A stretch of 64,000 bases of DNA from Paraburkholderia aromaticivorans (GTDB taxonomy: Bacteria > Pseudomonadota > Gammaproteobacteria > Burkholderiales > Burkholderiaceae), in the NCBI RefSeq assembly GCF_012689525.1, contig NZ_CP051517.1, forward strand, positions 62,001 to 126,000, in the 5' to 3' direction. How positions within the stretch are numbered: the stretch's first letter is position 1; each line of letters starts with the position of its first letter. The notes beneath the pieces were generated by a model that had not been told where the DNA came from, ran no database searches, and was given only the letters and a program-made list of their open reading frames with translations. Shown one piece after another: positions 33,741 to 42,021 of this stretch. The position numbers were made by a program, and so were the translations under genes.

Positions 33741-35591
33741 ATGTCGAACCAGCCTCAGCAACTCACCCTGCCGCCGCCGCGCACCTATTCGCGCACCGAA
33801 TTCGCGGCGTTGCGCGCGCGCGTGCAGGGCGTGCCCATCAGGAAAATCGCGCAACTGTATTTCGACAGCGACACCACCCCGTATCCCGACGAACCCGAGC
33901 AGCTCGAGCGGTTCCTGCGCACGATGCGCGACGATCTCGTGCAGTTGGCCATCCTCCACGGCTCGCCCGTGCTGGCCGACTACCTGCGCGCCTCGATCGC
34001 GAAGCACGGCAGTGCGCGGCTTGCGAGTGCCTCGCTGCAGATGGTCGAGCAGGCGTCGAGGCTCGCCGTCGCCGAGCCGCTGGCCGGTCACGCCGTCGGC
34101 CTGTGGTTCCGGCCGCCGATCGCGCGGCACCTGGCAGGCGAGGGCATCCACACGCTTGCCGAGCTGGTCGCTGTTGCGAACCGCCGCGGCGGCAGCTGGT
34201 GGCGTTCGGTGCCGCGCATCGGGCCCGGCCGTGCGCGGGTGATCGTCGCGTGGCTCCGGCGGCACGTCGATTCGATCGGCGTGACGGTTGCGGCCGACGT
34301 CGATGCCTCGGAGCCGCTCGTTGCACCGGGCAACACCGCGGTGATCGGACCGGCCAGCGGGCAGCTCGCGCCGCTCGAGCGCATGGCATTGCCACACGCG
34401 CTGTCCGGCGAGCGCGGCACCAACCGTGCGCCTGTCTTCCCGTACGTCCGGGCCCGCCACGACCTCGACGCGGTGCGGGCCTACCTGGCCGGCTACGCCG
34501 GACAGACGGCCACCCAGCGCGCGTATGTACGCGAGCTCGAGCGGCTGGTGCTGTGGGCAACAATGCAGCGCGGCGCGGCGCTGTCGTCATTGACGGTCGA
34601 AGACTGCGAGGCCTACAAGGCCTTTCTGACCGCGCCGGCGGCCGCCTTTACCGGTCCGCCGGTGTCGCGCACATCGGGCCGGTGGCGTCCGTTCGCGCCG
34701 GGCGGCCTGTCGGCGGAGAGTCAGCGGTACGCGGTACGCGCGATCCGGGCCGCGTTCGACTGGCTGGTCGACGTGCGCTATCTGGCCGGCAATCCGTGGC
34801 GGGCCGTGAAGGACCCGAGGACCGTCCGGCGCGCGCAGAAAATGAAGATCGATCGCGCCCTGCCGATCGACCTGTGGACGCGCGTGCGCGTGTTTCTGGC
34901 CGGGTGCAGCGACAGCCCTGGACCACAAGCGCAGCGTTGGCGCGCGGTACGCGCGCTCCTGCTGCTCATGGGCGATTCGGGCCTGCGTATCGCCGAGGCT
35001 GCGGCGACCCGGCGCCCGGAACTGGAGTGGTTGCCTGCCGACGGCGACGTGCCCCCGACGTGGTTGCTGCAGGTGATCGGCAAGGGCGACAGGGAGCGTT
35101 TCGTCCCAGTGAGCGATGAATGTATCGCCGCGCTGCATGCGCACTGGCGTGATCGCGGACTCGACTTCGCTGCGCCGGACGCGTGCGCACCGCTCGTCGC
35201 ACCGCTCGTCATCCCGGCGACGAAGAAGGCCCGCAGGAAGTTCGGTCTGGATGCGGGCAAAGAGGATGTAACCGGAGTGCCGCTGCAGGAAGGCTATTCA
35301 GTGCGCGGCGCACGAGGACTCACCAGCTGGGCGATCCGCCAGATGCTCGAGCACCTGACGGATCTCAACGAGTCCGAGCGCCGGCAGCTCGCCCGCACGT
35401 CTCCGCATGCGCTGCGGCATACGTTCGGCACGCAGTCGGTGGCCGCCGACGTCCCGCTCGACGTCGTGCAGCGGATCCTGGGGCACGCGTCACTGCAGAC
35501 GACCACGACCTACGTGACAGCCGAACGGCGCCGGATGCGCGCCGAGGTCGCGAAGTATCACGCGCGCCTGACCGGGTTGGGGCGTCAATAA
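33741..35591 (+). CDS. Tyrosine recombinase/integrase with extended N-terminus
   Basis: 616 residues from the ATG at 33741. An unusual N-terminal ~230 residues, including a helix-hairpin-helix-like ITERATION GTHTLAEL-type region (LAGEGIHTLAELVAVANRRG then RIGPGRARVIVAWLRRHV), precede a SAM-like core-binding domain and the catalytic domain. Catalytic residues: Arg in DSGLRIAEAA, Lys in VIGKGDRERFVPV, HALRHTFGTQ, GHASLQTTTTY. It should integrate or excise DNA through a Tyr intermediate. It is the last gene of the Abi_C operon rather than being alone at a tRNA, so its substrate may be local. Confidence 0.9.
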   Translation: MSNQPQQLTLPPPRTYSRTEFAALRARVQGVPIRKIAQLYFDSDTTPYPDEPEQLERFLRTMRDDLVQLAILHGSPVLADYLRASIAKHGSARLASASLQMVEQASRLAVAEPLAGHAVGLWFRPPIARHLAGEGIHTLAELVAVANRRGGSWWRSVPRIGPGRARVIVAWLRRHVDSIGVTVAADVDASEPLVAPGNTAVIGPASGQLAPLERMALPHALSGERGTNRAPVFPYVRARHDLDAVRAYLAGYAGQTATQRAYVRELERLVLWATMQRGAALSSLTVEDCEAYKAFLTAPAAAFTGPPVSRTSGRWRPFAPGGLSAESQRYAVRAIRAAFDWLVDVRYLAGNPWRAVKDPRTVRRAQKMKIDRALPIDLWTRVRVFLAGCSDSPGPQAQRWRAVRALLLLMGDSGLRIAEAAATRRPELEWLPADGDVPPTWLLQVIGKGDRERFVPVSDECIAALHAHWRDRGLDFAAPDACAPLVAPLVIPATKKARRKFGLDAGKEDVTGVPLQEGYSVRGARGLTSWAIRQMLEHLTDLNESERRQLARTSPHALRHTFGTQSVAADVPLDVVQRILGHASLQTTTTYVTAERRRMRAEVAKYHARLTGLGRQ

Positions 35592-35837
35592 TCCGCAAGG
35601 CGGCGTTTCAATGGGTGACAGATTCAATGCGGTTTACGTTTTCGCGAGTCCGAAAGGTGAGGGACCATCAGCTCCCGGGCATGGCGGGTACCGGCCACTT
35701 ATCAGGCCGATTGCGGCAGCTTCGAGTCGCCCGCGCTGCATTTTGACCTTCGGCCGCGCAAGCTCTTGACCCGTCGCCGACCCCGCACGATACAATCACA
35801 CGCGGCGCGGGGCGGCCTGCGCCGACTGGCGAGACCT

Positions 35838-36269
35838 ATGGACAGTTTGACCCCGCGCGAGCGTAGCGAGCGGATGGCACGCGTCAAGGCAAAGAACACC
35901 AAGCCGGAACTTGCGGTCAGAAGCCTCGTTCATCGCATGGGGTTCCGATACCGGCTGCACGGCAAGGGCTTGCCCGGGCGACCCGATCTGGTGTTTGCAC
36001 GAAGGCGCAAAGCGATCTTCGTTCACGGATGCTTCTGGCATCGGCACCAGGGTTGCCGTCTTGCGCGTCTGCCGAAGACACGGCTGGACTTCTGGCTGCC
36101 GAAACTCGATGCGAACGCGGCGCGGGATCGGAAAGTCGAGCGGCAACTTGCCGAGCTCGGTTGGAAAATAATGGTCATCTGGGAATGTGAAGTGAAGGAC
36201 CAGGCAGCGTTGATGTCGCGCATCAGGGCTTTCCTGGACGACACGGAGAACAACAATGAAAGCTGTTGA
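35838..36269 (+). CDS. vsr: Very short patch repair endonuclease
   Basis: 143 residues from the ATG at 35838 (MDSLTPRERSERMARVKAKN). The Vsr motifs are complete: TKPELAVRSLVHRMGFRYRL, LPGRPDLVFARRRKAIFVHG with CFWHRHQGC (metal and catalytic residues) and IWECEV. Vsr nicks 5' of T in T:G mismatches that arise when 5-methylcytosine deaminates. It overlaps the methyltransferase gene by 14 bp, so it protects the sites that this enzyme methylates. Confidence 0.95.
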   Translation: MDSLTPRERSERMARVKAKNTKPELAVRSLVHRMGFRYRLHGKGLPGRPDLVFARRRKAIFVHGCFWHRHQGCRLARLPKTRLDFWLPKLDANAARDRKVERQLAELGWKIMVIWECEVKDQAALMSRIRAFLDDTENNNESC

Positions 36270-37473
36270 GCTTTACGCGGGTGCCGGCGGGCTCGCGATG
36301 GGAGTGAGCCTGGCGGGGTTCACGCCGCTGGCCGTTGTCGAATGGGACCGGTGGGCCTGCGACACGATTCGCGAGAATCAGCGGCGCGGTTTTCCGCTTG
36401 TCGCGGACTGGCCTCTGCATGAGGGCGATGTTCGTCATTTCGACTGGTCGGGTATCGAGGACGATATCGACCTCCTGGCGGGTGGGCCACCCTGCCAGCC
36501 GTTCTCGATGGGCGGCAAGCATCAGGCGCACGACGACACGCGCGACATGTTCCCGGCCACCGTCGACATCGTCCGCCGGTTGCGGCCGAAAGCATTCATC
36601 GTCGAAAACGTGAAGGGGCTGACCCGCTCCACGTTCGCGAACTACTACCAATACATCCTCCTGCAACTGGAGTTTCCGGAAGTACCCCGGCGACGCAACG
36701 AAGAGTGGTTTGATCACCTGCTTCGCCTGCAAGTCGAGCGAACGAGCGGCCGGCAAAAGGGAAGGAAGTTGACCTACAACGTGGTGCCCACGCTCGTGAA
36801 CGCGGCGGACTACGGCGTGCCGCAGAAACGCGAGCGCGTTTTCATCGTGGGCTTTCGCTCCGACCTCGGCATCGACTGGAGCTTCCCCCGTCCAACGCAC
36901 AGCTACGACCGGTTGCTTCGCGACCAGTGGGTCACCGGCGAGTATTGGGAGCGGCATGGCGTCCCGCGCCGCGGCCGCCCGACGATGCCGGCAACCTTGG
37001 AGTCGCGCGTGCGGCGCATCGCGGCCTCGCCGCTGTCCGCCGATCTGCCGTGGCGAACCGTGCGGGATGCCATCGCCGGGTTGCCGAGCCCGTTGTCGCG
37101 CACGGCGAGCCATTACTCGGATCACCGCTTCCAACCTGGCGCGCGGGTGTATCCCGGCCATACGGGCAGTCCGCTCGATCTGCCGGCCAAGACCTTGAAG
37201 GCGGGCGACCACGGGGTACCGGGCGGGGAAAACATGCTGGTCAACACGGACGGTTCGGTGAGGTATTTCTCGATCCGGGAGTCGGCGCGCGTGCAGACGT
37301 TCCCGGACGGATTCGTTTTTCATGGGTCCTGGACCGAGACCATGCGGCAGCTCGGAAACGCCGTGCCGGTCGCACTGGGGCACATGGTGGCGCGCAGTGT
37401 CGCGGAGCGTCTGGCGATAGTGCAGCTGGAACGGCTGGCGCGCGGACGGGAAAACGCGCGAGGAGCCGCATGA
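36256..37473 (+). CDS. DNA (cytosine-5) methyltransferase
   Basis: 405 residues. Motif I VELYAGAGGLAMGVSLAGF, motif IV LLAGGPPCQPFSMGG (catalytic Cys), motif VI FIVENVKGL, motif VIII PQKRERVFIVGFR and motif X QLGNAVPVALGH are all present. It forms 5mC in its target. It overlaps vsr upstream and the restriction gene downstream (ATGA). With an Eco29kI-type nuclease next to it the target is probably CCGCGG, the known site of that family; this is inference. Confidence 0.95.
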   Translation: MKAVELYAGAGGLAMGVSLAGFTPLAVVEWDRWACDTIRENQRRGFPLVADWPLHEGDVRHFDWSGIEDDIDLLAGGPPCQPFSMGGKHQAHDDTRDMFPATVDIVRRLRPKAFIVENVKGLTRSTFANYYQYILLQLEFPEVPRRRNEEWFDHLLRLQVERTSGRQKGRKLTYNVVPTLVNAADYGVPQKRERVFIVGFRSDLGIDWSFPRPTHSYDRLLRDQWVTGEYWERHGVPRRGRPTMPATLESRVRRIAASPLSADLPWRTVRDAIAGLPSPLSRTASHYSDHRFQPGARVYPGHTGSPLDLPAKTLKAGDHGVPGGENMLVNTDGSVRYFSIRESARVQTFPDGFVFHGSWTETMRQLGNAVPVALGHMVARSVAERLAIVQLERLARGRENARGAA

Positions 37474-38132
37474 CGGGATCGAACGGAAACATCATTCCCT
37501 TCAACCCGCTCGACAAGAAGAATCTTGGCGCGAGCGTCGCGGAGGCGATGCTCGAGCAAAAGCCGCAGCCACTGGGCGGGTTGAAGCAGTTTTTCGGCGT
37601 TGGCATCTACGCCATCTACTACACGGGTGATTTCGCGCCTTATGCGCCGCTGGCCGTGCGCAACCGCGACGGGCTGTTTCAGGCGCCGATTTATGTCGGC
37701 AAGGCCGTTCCGAAGGGGGCGCGCAAGGGGGGCGGGGTGGGGGAGGTGCGCAGTCGCGCTCTCTACGACCGGTTGCGCGAGCACGCCGAAAGTGTCGAAC
37801 TGGCGTCCAACCTGGACATCAACGACTTTTATTGCCGCTTCCTGGTGGTGGACGATATCTGGATTCCACTGGGTGAGTCGTTGTTGATCGCGAAATTCGC
37901 CCCGCTGTGGAACGCGTCAATCGACGGATTTGGCAACCATGACCCGGGCAGTGGCAGATACAACGGGCTGCGCCCCCGCTGGGACGTTTTGCACCCGGGC
38001 CGCGCCTGGGCGGAAAAATGCAGGGCGCGGGAAGAAACGCAGGACCATATCATTCGCGACGTACACAATTACTTTTCGACGATCGCTTTTCCTGCGTCGC
38101 ACCACGTACTGGGTCCGGACCAGCAACCGTAA
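37470..38132 (+). CDS. Eco29kI-family restriction endonuclease (GIY-YIG fold)
   Basis: 220 residues from the ATG at 37470. The GIY-YIG core is GVGIYAIYYTGDF and APIYVGKAVPKGARKGGG, followed by Arg in LYDRLREHAESVEL, the Glu of IPLGESLLIAKFAPLWN and the Asn in GFGNHDPGSGRY. This matches Eco29kI, which cuts CCGCGG. It completes a three-gene restriction-repair set transcribed as one unit. Confidence 0.88.
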   Translation: MTGSNGNIIPFNPLDKKNLGASVAEAMLEQKPQPLGGLKQFFGVGIYAIYYTGDFAPYAPLAVRNRDGLFQAPIYVGKAVPKGARKGGGVGEVRSRALYDRLREHAESVELASNLDINDFYCRFLVVDDIWIPLGESLLIAKFAPLWNASIDGFGNHDPGSGRYNGLRPRWDVLHPGRAWAEKCRAREETQDHIIRDVHNYFSTIAFPASHHVLGPDQQP

Positions 38133-38149
38133 CCCGGTCGGGCCGCCTG

Positions 38150-38329
38150 ATGGCGATTGTCGACGACGCCGGCGCATGCGCGCTGGCGTATCTGAGTTTC
38201 AAGGCGGACGGATTCCGCTCAATGGGCACGGCAAAGTCGGCCGCACCGGATTTTGCCCGATGTGAACTCGCGCGCATGAGCGCGATGATCGCGGACTTGG
38301 TGAGCCACAGGAAGATTGTCGGTGTGTGA
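38150..38329 (+). CDS. Possible small gene or fragment after the restriction gene
   Basis: 59 residues (MAIVDDAGACALAYLSFKAD...). There is no clear ribosome site and no recognisable domain; it may be the tail of a lost gene. Base composition resembles coding DNA. The next 275 bp (38330-38607) hold only short frames and look like degraded coding sequence. Confidence 0.25.
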   Translation: MAIVDDAGACALAYLSFKADGFRSMGTAKSAAPDFARCELARMSAMIADLVSHRKIVGV

Positions 38330-38607
38330 CGGCGACAGCGAAAAACGATACTCCAAGAATACGAAATCTGTGGCGACGATCTCTTCACGTTCAGGACCGT
38401 TGAGTATTACGCCTTTCCGAACCCCGGCCCCGGCGAATGTGACTGGAAGCTAGAATTGACGTGGATCATCAAAAAGTCGATGCTCAAACGGTCGCGTGAC
38501 GGCAATGGCAGGTTACAGGTCGAGCAGCAGACGCAGACCGTCTCCCGAGGTAACGCCGATACGGCGTCCGATGCACAACGGGGTATAACCAAGAGGTGTC
38601 GCCAAAG

Positions 38608-38853
38608 ATGACTCGCTCTTTCGGGCTGGTTGACTACAAGGTTCAAGAAGCAGAGTACTTCCTTCTGGAACTGAGGCGCGTTGGCAAACGCGCCGATTTT
38701 AGCGCAGTTCAATTCTGTACCTCTGCCTTCGTATCTGTCGCACGCAGCGTGACCTTCGCGATGCAGTCATCACTAAAAGGTCATCCTGAATTTGAGGCAT
38801 GGTATACACCACGGCAGGAGAAACTGCGCAACGATCCACGTAGACCGTATTAA
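38608..38853 (+). CDS. Short, perhaps truncated, HEPN-like/unknown protein
   Basis: 81 residues from the ATG at 38608 (a GTG lies 12 bp upstream). VDYKVQEAEYFLLELRRVGK then FSAVQFCTSAFVSVARSVTF and EFEAWYTPRQEKLRNDP read as a well-ordered all-helical domain, and the abrupt end suggests that the C-terminal part has been lost. The small inverted-repeat element at 38915-39075 lies 61 bp further on. The resemblance to all-helical HEPN-type domains is loose. Confidence 0.4.
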   Translation: MTRSFGLVDYKVQEAEYFLLELRRVGKRADFSAVQFCTSAFVSVARSVTFAMQSSLKGHPEFEAWYTPRQEKLRNDPRRPY

Positions 38854-38914
38854 AAGTGTCGCCGGCTTGCGGCGAGTGGCGATCGGTTGAGGTCCGCGTC
38901 GGGCCGACTTCGGC

Positions 38915-39075
38915 CGATGCTGTTGAAAAAGTCGGCGACGGTCTACATCGCGAGGTTTTCATGGGTCGCTTTACCCTTAACCGCGGCCCGCGGACGGCTT
39001 GTAGGCTGAACTGATAGGTCAATTTCGTGGCCGGTGGTGGGCCGACCAACTGCCGCGACTTTTTCAACAGCATCG
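38915..39075. mobile_element. 161-bp MITE-like element with 20-bp perfect terminal inverted repeats
   Basis: cgatgctgttgaaaaagtcg (38915-38934) is the exact reverse complement of 39056-39075. The interior is non-coding and GC-rich. Ends of the form tgttgaaaaagtc are common in insertion sequences, so a partner transposase elsewhere could move it. I cannot define a target-site duplication. It separates the restriction module from the PIN-domain gene. Confidence 0.7.
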
Positions 39076-39243
39076 ATACGCGTTCGGTCATTGACCGCTA
39101 CGGTGCCGCTGCACTCCGTGTCTTGGCGAACGGTAGATCAAACAGAAAGCGAAAGTCGTCGCGCCGCAATCGGGGGCGGGTCTCTGCTGTCGGCACTAAG
39201 GAATGTGTCAAAATCCGACTAAAAATAGCCGCGAGCGCCAATC

Positions 39244-40413
39244 ATGCCGGAAATGCACCTTTTCATCGACACCAACGCATATTTGCAGTTCTATCGCCAC
39301 ACAAAAGATGACGCCGAGGTCCTAAACACCCTAAGCGAACACGTCGAGCGCGGTGGCATCGTCGTGCATTTGCCCATGCACGTTTTGGACGAATGCAATC
39401 GTAATCGAGAGCGAGAGCTACATAACTCGACCGATGCATTCAGGAAAGCCCCTCTTCCGGGAGCTTATCCGAGGCATATGCATGGGTTAGCGTTGGCAGC
39501 TGAATACGACGAAGCTTTGGAACGGCTCTCCCAAGTTCGAAATCGCTTGGCGGCGGAAGCGACCATCAAATCGCGTACGTTTGAGCTTGTCGTTGACCAG
39601 CGGCTAGGCAAGCTCACCGAGATAGCGTCGAAATATCCGGACGATGATGACGTGTTCGAGCGCGCTATCCGAAGAGCGCAGAAGGGAAATCCGCCAGGAA
39701 AGAAAGAAAGCATCGGCGATCAATACAATTGGGAAATGCTGCTGAAGAAGGTCCCGGACGTGGACCTATATGTGGTATCGAAGGATGGTGACTACGCGTC
39801 GCCCCTCGGGGGCACCGACGCAAACGGCGCGATCTATCCAAACGTGTTTTTAAGTAACGAATGGAAGACGGCTCGAAATGGCAAAAACCTATACCTTTTT
39901 TCGAGCATTAAGGACGTTCTAAAGCACTTCGAGAAGACATTCGCAAACGAGGCACTTCCCCGTGTCGAAGCTGTCGAGAGCCAGTTGCAGCCGGCACAAC
40001 CAGTAATTGCAGAGGCGCCACAAGCACAACCCGTAGCAGCAGAACCCGTGCGTGTACGACGCACTCACGAGGGCGCTGAGATTCACGACGCAGAGACAAT
40101 TTCAGCAATCGACAACGCGGTCGACGCGCTGGTGAATAGCTCGAGCTTTTACGAAACGCATCAAGCTATCGGCGCGCTTGGCACCATGCTTCATCTGCTA
40201 GGAATAGAGGACGCCGAGAAACTGGTCAACGCGGCAATCGATAACAATCAGATCGGCTGGATCGTTAGCGACCCCGATGTGCGCGATTTCTACCAAAATC
40301 TCGTCAACATCTTCTTGTTGGAATTAGACGGCGGCCTGCTCGATGCGCTCTTGGAAAAGATGGGTTTGCTCGATGAGTCAGGTCCTGACACAGACGAAGA
40401 ACCGCTTCGGTAG
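39244..40413 (+). CDS. PIN-domain (DUF4935-like) nuclease with C-terminal extension
   Basis: 389 residues. The first ~210 residues form a PIN domain: Asp in LFIDTNAYLQFYR, Glu in HVLDECNRNRE, Asp in KKESIGDQYNWEML and Asp in YVVSKDGDYASP, the acidic set that binds metal for RNA cleavage. The last ~170 residues are a Gln/Pro/Ala linker and a helical domain (EIHDAETISAIDNAVDALVN). No antitoxin gene adjoins it, so it may be a defence effector or a stand-alone RNase. Base composition is lower in GC than the flanks, fitting recent acquisition. Confidence 0.7.
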   Translation: MPEMHLFIDTNAYLQFYRHTKDDAEVLNTLSEHVERGGIVVHLPMHVLDECNRNRERELHNSTDAFRKAPLPGAYPRHMHGLALAAEYDEALERLSQVRNRLAAEATIKSRTFELVVDQRLGKLTEIASKYPDDDDVFERAIRRAQKGNPPGKKESIGDQYNWEMLLKKVPDVDLYVVSKDGDYASPLGGTDANGAIYPNVFLSNEWKTARNGKNLYLFSSIKDVLKHFEKTFANEALPRVEAVESQLQPAQPVIAEAPQAQPVAAEPVRVRRTHEGAEIHDAETISAIDNAVDALVNSSSFYETHQAIGALGTMLHLLGIEDAEKLVNAAIDNNQIGWIVSDPDVRDFYQNLVNIFLLELDGGLLDALLEKMGLLDESGPDTDEEPLR

Positions 40414-40858
40414 CTCGCGCGCCCGACAGGTTGTCGCATCGGTTGATGGGAATGCGACTCTCTTGAATTGACCTGCGATCACTTATATTGAATTGGCGCC
40501 AGCGAAAAGTCGCAGGTGCTGTTCTTAGCCAAGGGATCGCGGAGGGCTTCAATCTGACGGCGCATCCGAGTGATCAGGCGGCTACGGCCTCCATTCGACG
40601 TTCATGATGGCCATGAACAAACCCGTCGATCGTATTAATTCCATCGACCGCACTTCGGCCCGTTGCGGATGGTCGCGGAGAGAGGACGGAGGTCGATTAG
40701 CGCTGCGGCTTGGACAATGCAATCCCGGTCGAATAAATATTCAAAACGCATCATGTGCGATCGACTACTTCGTGTGAACAAGGCACTCCAACACCTTGAT
40801 GGATTCGTTCCGGTTGATGGTGTAATCTTGGCCGACCGCATAAAAACTCGGTGCAAAA
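40414..40858. other. Intergenic stretch before the SIR2-HerA genes
   Basis: About 445 bp with no supported gene. Short frames on both strands lack ribosome sites. A promoter for the SIR2 gene should lie near its right end, but I see no convincing consensus. The region may be a junction between separately acquired modules. Confidence 0.4.
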
Positions 40859-42019
40859 ATGGCTGCTCACGATCCCCTGCGGTTTACTACCGGCCTGGGC
40901 GCAAAGCTGGCGACACGTTCTCGCCACGTATGCACATTTTTCGGTGCAGGCACTTCAAAGGCTTGTGGTTTGCCCGATATCGCTCAACTGCAGGAGAGAG
41001 TGCTCGCACGCCTTGACGCTGGCCAGCGTACATCGCTAGCCCGTCAGCTTGAAGGTCGAAATCTGGAGCAGGGCTTGAGTCGTCTTCGACGTATAGCAGC
41101 ACTGCTTGTCGAGAATCAGATACTCGACGGCCTAACTGCGCAGGCCGCAGTGGACCTGGATCAAGCCATCTGTCGAGCCGTCATCGCCGAGGTCGACATT
41201 CGCGCTGCGGACTTCTCACCGAGTCGGCATTTCGCAGCGTGGCTTGCGCGTACAAATTATCATGCCCCCGTCGAAGTGTTCACGGTCAACTATGACCTCC
41301 TGTTCGAAACATCGCTAGAGGAAATGCGAGTCCCGTATTTTGACGGATTTATTGGGAACTTGCGTGCTCGCTTTCAGACCGAGCTCGTTGAGGCGCGACC
41401 GGGAGCCGACAGCGACGGTGTCCCAGCGTTTTTTGCCCGCCTGTGGAAGTTGCATGGATCCGTCAATTGGGCATGGGAAAGCTCCAACCAGGTCGTTCGC
41501 ATAGGACAGCCTGTCAGTGAGGGGATGGCTGCAGCAATCTATCCATCCGATACAAAATATGAGGAATCCAGGCGAGTTCCCTTTCTAGTGCTTCAAGACC
41601 GTATGCGCCGGGCGTTGCATCAACCAGAAACCCTAGTGATCGTGGCTGGATATTCGTTTGGTGATGCTCACCTCAACGAACTTCTTTTCGACGCAGCCAT
41701 GCGACGCGAACGCACAGAAATCGTCGTTTTTTGCTATTCAACCATACCCGACATACTCGCTGAGCGAGCGCTTCTCACGCCGAATATCCAGGTTCTAGGT
41801 GACCGGGAAGCCATCATTGGCGGAGTAAGAGCCGATTGGGTGCCGCCTGAAGATGAGGTTGCCGGCATATTTGAGGGTGGTCGTTTTTTGCTCGGCGACT
41901 TCCAGAAGCTCGCCGAATACCTCGCGAAGAGTACAACTCGGGAGTCCGATAACGGTTTGCGACTGCGACAATTGTTGGGAGCTGTGGTGGACAATCGTGA
42001 CGTCGAAGCTGGAGACTGA
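40859..42019 (+). CDS. SIR2-domain protein of a SIR2-HerA defence pair
   Basis: 386 residues. The NAD-binding motifs are TFFGAGTSKACGLPD, VFTVNYDLLFETSLEE and LWKLHGSVNW (catalytic His), followed by VIVAGYSFGDAHLNELLFDA. This is the SIR2 family fold used as NADase in antiphage systems. Its stop lies 2 bp before a HerA ATPase gene. SIR2-HerA pairs (also called Nezha) form large complexes that deplete NAD or cut DNA on infection. The start shown gives MAAHDPLRFTTGLG; no strong ribosome site is seen. Confidence 0.85.
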   Translation: MAAHDPLRFTTGLGAKLATRSRHVCTFFGAGTSKACGLPDIAQLQERVLARLDAGQRTSLARQLEGRNLEQGLSRLRRIAALLVENQILDGLTAQAAVDLDQAICRAVIAEVDIRAADFSPSRHFAAWLARTNYHAPVEVFTVNYDLLFETSLEEMRVPYFDGFIGNLRARFQTELVEARPGADSDGVPAFFARLWKLHGSVNWAWESSNQVVRIGQPVSEGMAAAIYPSDTKYEESRRVPFLVLQDRMRRALHQPETLVIVAGYSFGDAHLNELLFDAAMRRERTEIVVFCYSTIPDILAERALLTPNIQVLGDREAIIGGVRADWVPPEDEVAGIFEGGRFLLGDFQKLAEYLAKSTTRESDNGLRLRQLLGAVVDNRDVEAGD

Positions 42020-42021
42020 GC

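Noticed and set aside
34103..35119. Arg/Ala-rich frames on both strands over the recombinase gene
   Set aside because: Typical of third-position GC bias; the recombinase frame has the catalytic residues.
36223..37383. 386-codon frame on the minus strand opposite the methyltransferase
   Set aside because: The plus strand has all C5-methyltransferase motifs; the reverse frame is a GC-rich shadow.
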